A stretch of 64,000 bases of DNA from an uncultured Opitutales bacterium (GTDB lineage Bacteria; Verrucomicrobiota; Verrucomicrobiia; Opitutales; Intestinicryptomonadaceae), in contig CAKTTC010000005.1 of the NCBI GenBank assembly GCA_934613645.1, positions 62,001 through 126,000 of the forward strand, written 5' to 3'. This document shows, one piece after another, positions 1-7,648 of this stretch; position 1 is the stretch's first letter, and each line of letters opens with the position of its first letter. The translations under genes were made by a program, and so were the position numbers. The notes under the pieces were generated by a model. The model was not told the origin of the DNA. It saw nothing but the letters and a program-made list of their open reading frames with translations, and did not search any database.

Positions 1-2
1 AC

Positions 3-263
3 TACAGAGTGAACGTCAAAGAGTGGAACGACGAAATTATATTTGCGCGCACAATAGAAAAAGGCGCGGCAGATAAATCATACGGCATACAAGTTGCGCG
101 CCTTGCGGGTCTGCCCGAAAAGGTTATCCAGCGCGCAAAAGACGTTTTGCAGGAACTTGAATCGGAAAACGACGAGATTGTAATAAATCTCGACCAAACC
201 CGTAAACATTCAAAATCGAAAAAGAATGACGACAGCAACTTCAAACAACTGTCGCTGTTTTAA
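3..263 (+). CDS. mutS: DNA mismatch repair protein MutS, C-terminal fragment
   Basis: This is the last 86 codons of MutS; the gene starts before the window. The visible part begins YRVNVKEW and continues through DEIIFARTIEKGAADKSYG and VARLAGLPEKVIQRAKDVL. These are the conserved end of the MutS ATPase domain, including the IxxGxxxxSYGIxVAxLAGLP helix-turn-helix used in dimerisation. The tail ends QLSLF, a common MutS C-terminus resembling a beta-clamp-binding peptide. MutS recognises mismatches and starts methyl-directed or nick-directed repair. The next repair gene follows after only 6 nt, so the two probably share a transcript. Identification is firm; nothing can be said about the missing N-terminal part. 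Confidence 0.95.
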   Translation, partial: YRVNVKEWNDEIIFARTIEKGAADKSYGIQVARLAGLPEKVIQRAKDVLQELESENDEIVINLDQTRKHSKSKKNDDSNFKQLSLF

Positions 264-269
264 AAGTCG

Positions 270-2579
270 ATGGACTCTAACTCACTCATAAAGCAAAAAT
301 TGCGCGCGCTGCCCTCCACAAGCGGCGTCTATATAATGAAAGACGCCCTCGGGCAAGTGATATACATCGGCAAAGCAGTCAATCTAAAACGGCGCGTTTC
401 GTTCTATTTCCGCAAAGACGCAAAATTCAAGGCATACAACGGGAAAATAGCCTCCCTCTCCGATTGCATTTGCGACTTCGACTTCGTAAAAACAAAAACG
501 GAAGCCGAAGCGTTAATCCTTGAAAGCAAACTAATAAAGCAATGGAAGCCGCGCTACAACACGCTCGAAAAAGACAACAAAAACTTCCTGCTTTTGCGCG
601 TGGAAATTTTCGAAGCCCTGCCGCGTTTTACCTTTGTGCGCAACCGCAAAGACGATAATTCGCTGTATTTCGGCCCTTACCTCGGGCCTACCGCAATAAG
701 AAGCGCGCTCAACGAGCTTAAAAAGAAATTCGGCATACTCCTTTCAGACGCGCGCCCCAAAAAACTCGACCAAAACAGTTGGCTTTTGTATGACGACGCC
801 CGCAGCGAAATTTCGCAATTCCCCAATATCGTAACCCAAGAAGAATACGCCGCACGTGTTGAAAACGCGCTTAAATACCTGAAAGGGAAAAACAAAAATG
901 CAATAGAGCAGGCGCGCGAAAAAATGGCGGAAGCCTCGAAAAATCTCGAATTTGAAAAGGCGGCAAAATACCGCGATTTAATAGACGCAATAGAGCAAAC
1001 CATTGAAGCCAATGCGCGCCGCAGTTCAAACGTGGACATTTCACGCACGCCCGAATACATAGCCCAAACCGCTATGGCGATACTCAAGAACACATTGAAA
1101 CTCAAAGAATTGCCGCGCGTAATAGAGTGTTTTGACATCTCGCACATTTCGGGAAGTTTCTGCGTTGCAAGTATGGTTCACTTTGAAGACGGCGAGCCTG
1201 TAAAGCAAAAATACAGACATTTCAAAATAAAAACTTTCATCGGCAACGACGACTTCCGCGCCATGCACGAGGTTGTTTCGCGCCGCTACAAACGCCTGTT
1301 TGCCGAACACACCCCAATGCCCGACATCGTTTTGATAGACGGCGGCAAAGGTCAGGTTTTTTCGGCAATGAAAGCCTTTGACGAAGCGGGCATTCCGCAA
1401 CCGTTTATAGCGGGTCTTGCCAAAAAAGAAGAGACTATCGTTTTGGAAGACTTTTCGGAAATAAAGTTGCCGCGCACAAACGAAGGGCTGAAACTGCTTC
1501 AAAGAGTCCGCGACGAAGCCCACAGATTCGCAAATTCCTTCAACGAACAGCTGCGCTCGAAAAAAATCCGCGAAAGTATTTTGGACGATTTTAAGCCGCT
1601 TGGCGAAAAGCGCAAGGAAGCCATTCTCAACCATTTCGGCACAATAGCAAAAGTAAAATCCGCAACCGTTGCCCAGCTTCGACAGGTTGAGGGAATCGGT
1701 TTTGAAACCGCCATTGCCCTGCGCGACTTTTTGGACGCCAATTTCCCCAACAGCGCAAAAAAATACAGGGGACGGATTGCTCCCACGCCGTCGGGACTGT
1801 TGCACATCGGACACGCCAAAACCTTTGAAACAGCTCAAAGGCGCGCAAAAGCGCAAAACGGCGACTTAGTTTTGCGCATTGAAGACATTGACTCCGAACG
1901 CTGCTCGCAAGAACTTATTGACGAGACAATCAAAGACTTAGCCTCCATAAACATAGTCTGCAACGAGGGCTACAACATTGGCGGCAAATACGCGCCATAC
2001 CGCCAAAGCGAGCGTTTGGATTACTATTGGCAAGTGATGGAAGAATTGATTACCAAAAAAGTCGTGTATCCGTCAAACGCGTCGCGCAGCGAAATTAAGG
2101 CAATCTCAAAATTTCCCGCACGCATTTTCGATTTTTGCGAAACCGAGCGTATTTTCCCCCCGCAACTGCGCAATGAGCAGTTTGATTTTCAACAAATCGA
2201 AACCCCAAAGCTGATAAACTGGCGGTTCAAAGTCCCCGACGGCGAGACAATTACGTTTACAGACAACCGCTCGGGCGAACATTCTTTCGTTGCGGGGGAA
2301 GATTTCGGCGATTTCCTCGTGTGGAGAAAGTCGGGCGAGCCGTCATACGAACTTGCCGTTGTTGCCGACGACCACGCCATGAAAATTACCGAAGTAGTTC
2401 GCGGCGAAGACCTGCTTCTTTCAACGGCGCGCCAAATTTTAGTATACCGCGCAATGGGCTGGGAAATTCCCGAATCGTACCACTGCCCGCTTTTGCGCGA
2501 CGAAAACGGCGAAAAACTTTCAAAATCTACGCTCAAAAAGTCTACCGATAAATGGTTGATTAGAAACAACAAAGCTTAA
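270..2579 (+). CDS. uvrC: UvrC excinuclease subunit fused to glutamyl-Q tRNA(Asp) synthetase-like domain
   Basis: 769 residues. Residues 1 to about 495 are a complete UvrC, the double nuclease of nucleotide excision repair. They hold a GIY-YIG domain (GVYIMKD...VIYIGKA, about 20-40), a UVR motif that contacts UvrB (about 210-245), the RNase H-like 5' nuclease (ECFDISHISG, VLIDGGKGQ) and tandem HhH DNA-binding motifs (about 445-490). From about residue 498 the same frame continues without a stop into a class I synthetase fold: RIAPTPSGLLHIGH (HIGH at 512-515), LRIEDID, AVVADDHAMKITEVVRGEDLL and a KLSKS loop (749-753). This matches GluQRS, which glutamylates queuosine on tRNA-Asp. The domain is short: only 16 residues follow KLSKS, and the usual zinc cysteines after YP are replaced (YPSNASRSEI). 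Whether it is active cannot be told. Both halves are clear; that the fusion is real rather than an assembly artefact is likely, because the frame is clean. Confidence 0.9.
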   Translation: MDSNSLIKQKLRALPSTSGVYIMKDALGQVIYIGKAVNLKRRVSFYFRKDAKFKAYNGKIASLSDCICDFDFVKTKTEAEALILESKLIKQWKPRYNTLEKDNKNFLLLRVEIFEALPRFTFVRNRKDDNSLYFGPYLGPTAIRSALNELKKKFGILLSDARPKKLDQNSWLLYDDARSEISQFPNIVTQEEYAARVENALKYLKGKNKNAIEQAREKMAEASKNLEFEKAAKYRDLIDAIEQTIEANARRSSNVDISRTPEYIAQTAMAILKNTLKLKELPRVIECFDISHISGSFCVASMVHFEDGEPVKQKYRHFKIKTFIGNDDFRAMHEVVSRRYKRLFAEHTPMPDIVLIDGGKGQVFSAMKAFDEAGIPQPFIAGLAKKEETIVLEDFSEIKLPRTNEGLKLLQRVRDEAHRFANSFNEQLRSKKIRESILDDFKPLGEKRKEAILNHFGTIAKVKSATVAQLRQVEGIGFETAIALRDFLDANFPNSAKKYRGRIAPTPSGLLHIGHAKTFETAQRRAKAQNGDLVLRIEDIDSERCSQELIDETIKDLASINIVCNEGYNIGGKYAPYRQSERLDYYWQVMEELITKKVVYPSNASRSEIKAISKFPARIFDFCETERIFPPQLRNEQFDFQQIETPKLINWRFKVPDGETITFTDNRSGEHSFVAGEDFGDFLVWRKSGEPSYELAVVADDHAMKITEVVRGEDLLLSTARQILVYRAMGWEIPESYHCPLLRDENGEKLSKSTLKKSTDKWLIRNNKA

Positions 2580-2594
2580 ATCCTTTAAACCGCT

Positions 2595-3470
2595 TCAACG
2601 TTTCGGTTGCCCGCCCGCTTTCTGCAAAACAACAACAAACACCGCCGCCACAATCAGCACCATTCCCGCACAAATTGCAAGGGTTAACTTTTCGCCGAAA
2701 ACGCAAACGCCAATCGCGACCGCAGTAAACGGCTCAAGCGCGCCTACAACTGCCGTCTTTGTAGCCCCCAACAGTCTGATTGCAACGGCTGCCAGCACGA
2801 GCGACGCCACCGTTGGAACAACTGCGAGGAACAACGCCCAAAACATGGCGTTCGCGCTCGGCAATATTTGCAAATGTCCACCGCGCAAGTAGACTTCGGC
2901 GGCAATCGTGGTTGTAGCCGAAACAAGAACGTAAAACGTAAGTTTTAACGCCGAGGTATTCGGGAAAAATCTGTTTACCACAACTATATAAATAGCATAT
3001 AGTAGCGACGAAATCAGCACAAGCCAAACTCCGAAAAAACTGAAATTTCCGCCGCGCCAATCGCACAATAGGCAAACGCCCGCGAGAGCCGACGCCATTG
3101 AAACGGCAAGCCGCGCGGAGAATTTTTCGCGAAAGCAAATCGACATTATTACCGCAACAAACACGGGATAGACAAAAAGGATTGTCGATGCAATGCCAGC
3201 GTCCATATAGTTGAAGCTCACAAAAAGCGACAGCGAAGAAAACGCAAAAACCGCCCCCAAGCAGGCAAACCCCGCGCACTCTCTAAACGTTACCCAGCCA
3301 CCTCCGCGAACGGCGAGAAACACGCCCAAAATTACGGCGGCAGCAAAATACCTGTAAAACAGAACGCTATCTGGCGAAACTCCTTCTTTATAAAGGAAAA
3401 GCGCAAAAGGATTCGCCCCGTAAAACACTGCGGCAAGCACCGCGCAAACAATCCCCTTCAAATTGCCCAT
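2595..3470 (-). CDS. EamA/DMT-family inner-membrane transporter
   Basis: 291 residues with about ten hydrophobic segments arranged as two repeats, the layout of drug/metabolite transporters of the EamA family. Family marks are FYGANPFALFLY in the first helix, FYRYFAAAVILG in the second, and the C-terminal repeat signature GALEPFTAVAIGVCVFGEKLT. These proteins sit in the cytoplasmic membrane and usually export small metabolites or amino acids; the substrate cannot be predicted. It lies 12 nt downstream of the PLP-fold gene on the same strand, so the two are probably cotranscribed, and the partner may make or modify the exported compound (inference). It converges on the UvrC-GluQRS gene. Confidence 0.85.
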   Translation of the reverse strand: MGNLKGIVCAVLAAVFYGANPFALFLYKEGVSPDSVLFYRYFAAAVILGVFLAVRGGGWVTFRECAGFACLGAVFAFSSLSLFVSFNYMDAGIASTILFVYPVFVAVIMSICFREKFSARLAVSMASALAGVCLLCDWRGGNFSFFGVWLVLISSLLYAIYIVVVNRFFPNTSALKLTFYVLVSATTTIAAEVYLRGGHLQILPSANAMFWALFLAVVPTVASLVLAAVAIRLLGATKTAVVGALEPFTAVAIGVCVFGEKLTLAICAGMVLIVAAVFVVVLQKAGGQPKR

Positions 3471-3482
3471 AAGTCGAAAAAA

Positions 3483-4562
3483 TCAAGCATTCAGCAAAAT
3501 ATCGGCGATTTTTTCGGCGTCGGCGCAAGTGTGGCGAAAGTCGAGCGGAATGGTCATCAATCCCGCCGATTCGCTTTTTGCGCGCGTGTCTTTGAGGAAT
3601 TTTGCGCCCCAATATATTGAAGCAAGCACGCCCGCGCGCCCCAACGCCGCATAAGCCCTGTCTCTGGCGCGGACATCGCCGAAGACGAGCGTCGGACAAA
3701 ACACCGAAAGCGCGTCGAGCTTTTCAACGCCGCTTTGGAGCAAGCCGAAATTCTCCGCGCCGCCCACAGCTTTTTCAAACGCGCAAACCACGCTTTTGCG
3801 CGCCTGCCACAGCGATTGCAAGTCAAACATTTTCAAAATGTTGTGCGTGTAAAAACTCATTCTTGAAATTCCGCGTTTGGCGTTCAGGCGCATTTCGGCG
3901 TTGTAGTAAAAATCCTCCGCCCTTTCGTAGTCAACTTGCGCCATTGCCGCCGCAAGTGAATAAACCGCAGTAAATTCCGCAATTTCGCCAAAGTCCCGAT
4001 ACATTTTGTTCGGATTCCGTTCGGGCGAAAATAGAAAGCCACCGTCGGGAACGGGCAAAGTTTTTCGCAACGACGCAAAAACGAAATCCGCCCCGATTTC
4101 TCGCGCCCACGCTGCGAACGGCGCGTGTGAGGCGTCGGCCAAAAGAAGCACGTCGGCGTTGGCGCGCTTCCATTCGCCCCACCCGCCGAAGCCCGTTCCG
4201 AAAAAATCGACCGCCACAACGGCGTCGCCCGTAGCAGCTTCGGTGAGGGTCTCGAATTCCGCGCCCGTTGTGGGATACGCCGCGTAAAAACGGACGCGCG
4301 CGCCCTCATTTGCCGCGAAAGTTTCCGCCGATTTCACAACCCACGGGCAAAAATAATGCGGCAGCCAAAGCGTTTTGCCCTGAAGGCGAGAAAGTTTAAT
4401 TGCCCGCAAAAGCGCGTCGCGCCCTGACGAAAAAAACTCCGCGCGGGCGAGGAACTCGGCGCATTCGGCGTATGCGCAGCCACGGCGCACCGAAGCCGAT
4501 TCGCCCAAAAAACGCGCATCGGCAAGCGGCATAAAGGGAGTTATCCGCGCTGAAAATTCCAT
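3483..4562 (-). CDS. DegT/DnrJ-like PLP-dependent aminotransferase-fold protein
   Basis: 359 residues that read as a fold-type I PLP enzyme. The N-terminal part has FSSGRDALLRAI, the cofactor-phosphate region of sugar aminotransferases. DVLLLADASHAP supplies the conserved Asp that pairs with the pyridine nitrogen. FASLRKTLPVPDGG places Lys167 where the Schiff-base lysine is expected. The C-terminal half has the usual small alpha/beta domain. It is closest in feel to DegT/DnrJ/EryC1 aminotransferases but is too divergent for a substrate assignment. No signal peptide or membrane segment is seen, so it is cytosolic. The EamA transporter follows 12 nt downstream. Confidence 0.65.
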   Translation of the reverse strand: MEFSARITPFMPLADARFLGESASVRRGCAYAECAEFLARAEFFSSGRDALLRAIKLSRLQGKTLWLPHYFCPWVVKSAETFAANEGARVRFYAAYPTTGAEFETLTEAATGDAVVAVDFFGTGFGGWGEWKRANADVLLLADASHAPFAAWAREIGADFVFASLRKTLPVPDGGFLFSPERNPNKMYRDFGEIAEFTAVYSLAAAMAQVDYERAEDFYYNAEMRLNAKRGISRMSFYTHNILKMFDLQSLWQARKSVVCAFEKAVGGAENFGLLQSGVEKLDALSVFCPTLVFGDVRARDRAYAALGRAGVLASIYWGAKFLKDTRAKSESAGLMTIPLDFRHTCADAEKIADILLNA

Positions 4563-4874
4563 GCGCGTATATTCGGAGTTTGCCGAAAATTATTCAACAC
4601 ATTTTTGCCGCAAAAACGCGCCGCGCAAACTGACGTTTTCACCGCCGAACACGAAAAAGTCCCCGCCGTTGCGTCCGTTCCCGCCACAGCCGCAACCACC
4701 CGCGCCCTCTTCTCTTCATTTTGATAAGCAAACTTCCTCCGCCCCAAGCCGAACAATTGCGCCGCGCTTCCACACCACTCCCGACCGCCCCACTACGTAC
4801 ACCCGCCGCCGCACGACGTTTTGTTCAAAATAATCTTGCATAAAAACGGCGTTGGTAAATGCTCTTTGACAATA
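4563..4874. other. Divergent intergenic region
   Basis: About 310 bp between the minus-strand PLP-fold gene and the plus-strand helicase gene. It must hold promoters for both directions, but no clear -35/-10 pair, riboswitch or repeat could be identified. Short frames through it lack family resemblance and ribosome binding sites. Confidence 0.4.
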
Positions 4875-6461
4875 ATGAACAACGTTAAATTTTCCGACTT
4901 CGGGCTTTCAGAAAACCTGCAACGCGCCGTCCACGGGCTTGGCTACGAAACGCCCTCGCCCATTCAGCAAAAGGCAATCCCCGCAATTCTGGCGGGGCGC
5001 GATATTTTCGGTTGCGCCCAGACGGGCACGGGCAAAACGGCTGCATTCGCCCTCCCGATTATGCACAAGCTCGACACCGAAGGGCATTTTCCCAAGCCGC
5101 TCGAATTCCGCGCACTCATACTCACACCCACGCGCGAGCTGGCCGAGCAGATAGGCGCAAACATCGCCCAATACGGCAAGTATATGGAGCTGTCGCACTG
5201 CAAGGCATACGGCGGGGTTTCGCTGAAGCCGCAAATCCGCGCGCTGGCGGCGGGCGTAGACATTTTGGTGGCAACCCCCGGGCGGCTTCTCGACCTCTTC
5301 AACCAGAAGAAGCTTTCGTTCGACGGCGTTGAATATCTCGTTCTCGACGAAGCCGACAGAATGCTGGACATGGGCTTTCTGCCCGACATTCGCAGGATAT
5401 GCTCGCACCTGCCGAACAAGCGGCAGTCGCTGCTGTTTTCGGCTACGCTTTCGCCCGAAATAGAGCACCTTGCGCGCGCCATCGTGAACAATCCGCTCAA
5501 AATCACGATTTCGCCCGACAAGCCTACCGTCGAAAAAATCGACCAAAAAGCGGCAATGCTCGAGAGCACCAACAAATACAACTTCCTGCTTGAGCTGCTC
5601 AATTCGAAAGCCGACACCAAAGACTTTCTGGCACTGGTTTTCTGCCGCACCAAACACGGCGCAAGCAAGCTTGCAAAACGCCTGAACAAAGACGGCATCA
5701 AAGCCGACGCAATCCACGGCGACAAAACGCAGTCGGCGCGCCAAAAGGCTCTGGACAAGTTCAAAAACCGCGCCATAACCGCGCTTGTTGCAACCGACAT
5801 CGCCGCGCGCGGCATTGACGTAAAGAACATGAATTTGGTGGTCAACTACGACCTCCCCGACGAGCCCGAAACATACGTCCACCGCATAGGGCGCACCGCC
5901 CGCGCCGAAGCCGACGGCGAGGCCGTTTCAATCTGCACGCGCGACAACGTAAAGGATTTCTACGCCGTTGAAAAATTCATCAGGCAAAACATTCCCCTTT
6001 ACAAAGACACGCAATATCACTCGGAAAGCGTTTTTGAAGACGTTCAGAAAATGCGCGCGCTCCGCGCAAAGGCCGACGCCAAACGCCAGCCGCAGCCCAA
6101 GCGCGTAAAGGACAAGGATTTTTCGGCGGAATCGCTCTACGGCGAGCGACGCCCCACAGTATTTTTGGAGCGCGAACAGCCCAAAAACTTCGCCCGAGCG
6201 CGCGACGAAAACAAACCGCGCCGCAAACCCGTCGACAAGCGCGGCGCACACGCCAAACACGGCAGTGCAGACTCCCGCGCGCACGCTCATTCCGACTTCG
6301 GCGGCAAACGCGGTGACGGAAAATTCGGTGAGGGAAATTCGCCGCGCTCCGAACGCGGCGCGCACGCTCAGCACAACAACAAAGGCGCGCGCAATTCGGC
6401 GCAAAAGCCATTCCGCCCGCAAAAGCAGAAAAGAATCCGCAAGCAGTTTGTGCGCAATTAG
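4875..6461 (+). CDS. rhlE: DEAD-box ATP-dependent RNA helicase, RhlE type
   Basis: 528 residues from the ATG at 4875; a longer frame from a TTG at 4821 adds 18 residues outside the family. All core motifs are present: Q motif (GYETPSPIQQKAIP), motif I AQTGTGKT at 48-55, PTRELAEQ, TPGRLLD, DEAD at about 158-161, SAT, and the RecA2 motifs ending ARGIDV and HRIGRTAR. The enzyme unwinds RNA duplexes in rRNA maturation, cold adaptation or mRNA turnover. After about residue 380 the protein becomes a low-complexity tail rich in Arg, Lys, His, Gly and Pro, with two near-identical RGAHA(K/Q)H elements, as is usual for RhlE RNA-binding tails. It is monocistronic, closed by a terminator shared with the convergent gene. 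Confidence 0.92.
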   Translation: MNNVKFSDFGLSENLQRAVHGLGYETPSPIQQKAIPAILAGRDIFGCAQTGTGKTAAFALPIMHKLDTEGHFPKPLEFRALILTPTRELAEQIGANIAQYGKYMELSHCKAYGGVSLKPQIRALAAGVDILVATPGRLLDLFNQKKLSFDGVEYLVLDEADRMLDMGFLPDIRRICSHLPNKRQSLLFSATLSPEIEHLARAIVNNPLKITISPDKPTVEKIDQKAAMLESTNKYNFLLELLNSKADTKDFLALVFCRTKHGASKLAKRLNKDGIKADAIHGDKTQSARQKALDKFKNRAITALVATDIAARGIDVKNMNLVVNYDLPDEPETYVHRIGRTARAEADGEAVSICTRDNVKDFYAVEKFIRQNIPLYKDTQYHSESVFEDVQKMRALRAKADAKRQPQPKRVKDKDFSAESLYGERRPTVFLEREQPKNFARARDENKPRRKPVDKRGAHAKHGSADSRAHAHSDFGGKRGDGKFGEGNSPRSERGAHAQHNNKGARNSAQKPFRPQKQKRIRKQFVRN

Positions 6462-6631
6462 TGCACAGCCTAACTCCCGCTCAAGCCGCGCGCACGGCGG
6501 CGTTTCAGCTCGCGCGCACACGCCAAACACGGCGGCGCAGACTCCTGCCCGCAAGCGTATTCCCCACGCTCGCATTCAGCACTTCGCCTCGCGCGCCAAA
6601 CCCCAAAAACAACGCACTTCGCAAAACGCAA
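6462..6631 (+). repeat. Degenerate duplicate of the RhlE tail coding sequence
   Basis: Just past the helicase stop the DNA repeats pieces of the tail it has just encoded. GCGCACACGCCAAACACGGC occurs at about 6244 inside the gene and again at about 6511, and both copies are followed by a similar GCAGACTCC segment. There is no matching open frame with a start. It looks like slippage or unequal recombination in a repetitive tail, followed by truncation. Confidence 0.6.
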
Positions 6632-6667
6632 AAAACCGCCCTGCCCACACGGCTTGGCGGTTTTATT
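6632..6667. terminator. Bidirectional Rho-independent terminator
   Basis: AAAACCGCC and GGCGGTTTT form a stem around a short loop, with A-rich sequence on the left and TTTTATTTT on the right. The hairpin therefore works as an intrinsic terminator in both directions, for the helicase gene and for the convergent PEP-CTERM gene. Confidence 0.85.
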
Positions 6668-6682
6668 TTGGCAAAAGTTCGC

Positions 6683-7648
6683 CTACTTGCGGCGGCGGCA
6701 GAGTGCCGAAACGAGGGCGATTGCCCCGAAAATTGCCGCCCATTCGGCGGGTTCGGGAACGACAACGCCCTCGTGCAGAACGCCGATTCCCTTGAGGTCG
6801 AAGCCGGGGGCAAGCGGATTTGCAACAACGGCGGGGTCGTAAATTGCGTGTCCTGTGCTGTCTTTGCAGCTGCCGTCGCCGAAAATATCGATAAGGCGAA
6901 TATAGCCTATGTTGTCGAAGTCGAGCCACCCGAAGTTCTCGAGCAGCGACTGCGCGTATTCGTCGGAAAAACACGTCCCGCCTCGGACAAGGTAATCATA
7001 GGCGTATTTCAGTTCCTCCAAGTCGTAGCAATTACCAAAGCCCGATTCGTATTTAGAACCGAGGTTGTAAATGTCGGTGGGATAATTCATTCCCTCTTCG
7101 CCTTGCGTTACGTCTTTTACAAGCTTGTCGCCCAAATAGAAATTGGGGAAGCGCACAAAGTGGACGCCGTCGCTCGAGACTTCCACATACGCAAGCTCGA
7201 GGTAGTTTGCAGAAAACCCGTTCTCGAAAATTGCAAAGTCGTAGCCCTCGCCGTTTGAAATGCCCTGAGAGAATGTCATTGTTATCGAGCCGCCATCGCC
7301 CAAACATGTAACACCCTCAGTCGTTTCCGAAGTCGTTACCGCGCCGACCGCTTTGTCGGGAGTTTTGAACTCGCTACTCCACGTCGGATTCAGCGAAGAC
7401 GAGCCGTATATCATGTCCTTGTAGCCCGTAGCCCAGGATTTTATGCGCCCGTCCCTAAAGTCTATTGCGGTATAGGGATTGCTTGCGGTTGGCACGCCCG
7501 AAAACGCAATGAGTTCCGCTTCGGGGACGTAAACGAGAGCTTCGCCGTTGGGCGCGACAGACGGATTCTTTTCGAAATACGAATAGTCCCACGCGCAAAG
7601 GGCGGAGGTGCTCGCCATCAAAAACAGTAATTTTTTAATCATAAGCAT
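6683..7648 (-). CDS. PEP-CTERM sorted surface protein, last gene of the B12-riboswitch operon
   Basis: 321 residues: an N-terminal signal peptide (MLMIKKLLFLMASTSALCA), a beta-rich middle and a C-terminal PEP-CTERM tail (VVPEPAEW, a hydrophobic helix, then RRRK). PEP-CTERM tails direct exosortase-dependent sorting to the outer envelope; no exosortase is in the window. The middle has GGSITMTFSQGISNGEGYDFAIFENGF and LAYVEVSSDGVHFVRF, which resemble a surface-protein family that I associate with cobalamin-regulated loci (from memory, not searched). The ATG overlaps the receptor stop codon as TAATG, so translation is probably coupled. A role as a surface helper in corrinoid capture is inferred from context only. 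Confidence 0.75.
   Translation of the reverse strand: MLMIKKLLFLMASTSALCAWDYSYFEKNPSVAPNGEALVYVPEAELIAFSGVPTASNPYTAIDFRDGRIKSWATGYKDMIYGSSSLNPTWSSEFKTPDKAVGAVTTSETTEGVTCLGDGGSITMTFSQGISNGEGYDFAIFENGFSANYLELAYVEVSSDGVHFVRFPNFYLGDKLVKDVTQGEEGMNYPTDIYNLGSKYESGFGNCYDLEELKYAYDYLVRGGTCFSDEYAQSLLENFGWLDFDNIGYIRLIDIFGDGSCKDSTGHAIYDPAVVANPLAPGFDLKGIGVLHEGVVVPEPAEWAAIFGAIALVSALCRRRK

Noticed and set aside
4908..5882. Long minus-strand frames across the RNA helicase gene
   Set aside because: Antisense shadow of a strongly conserved DEAD-box gene, with no domain of its own.
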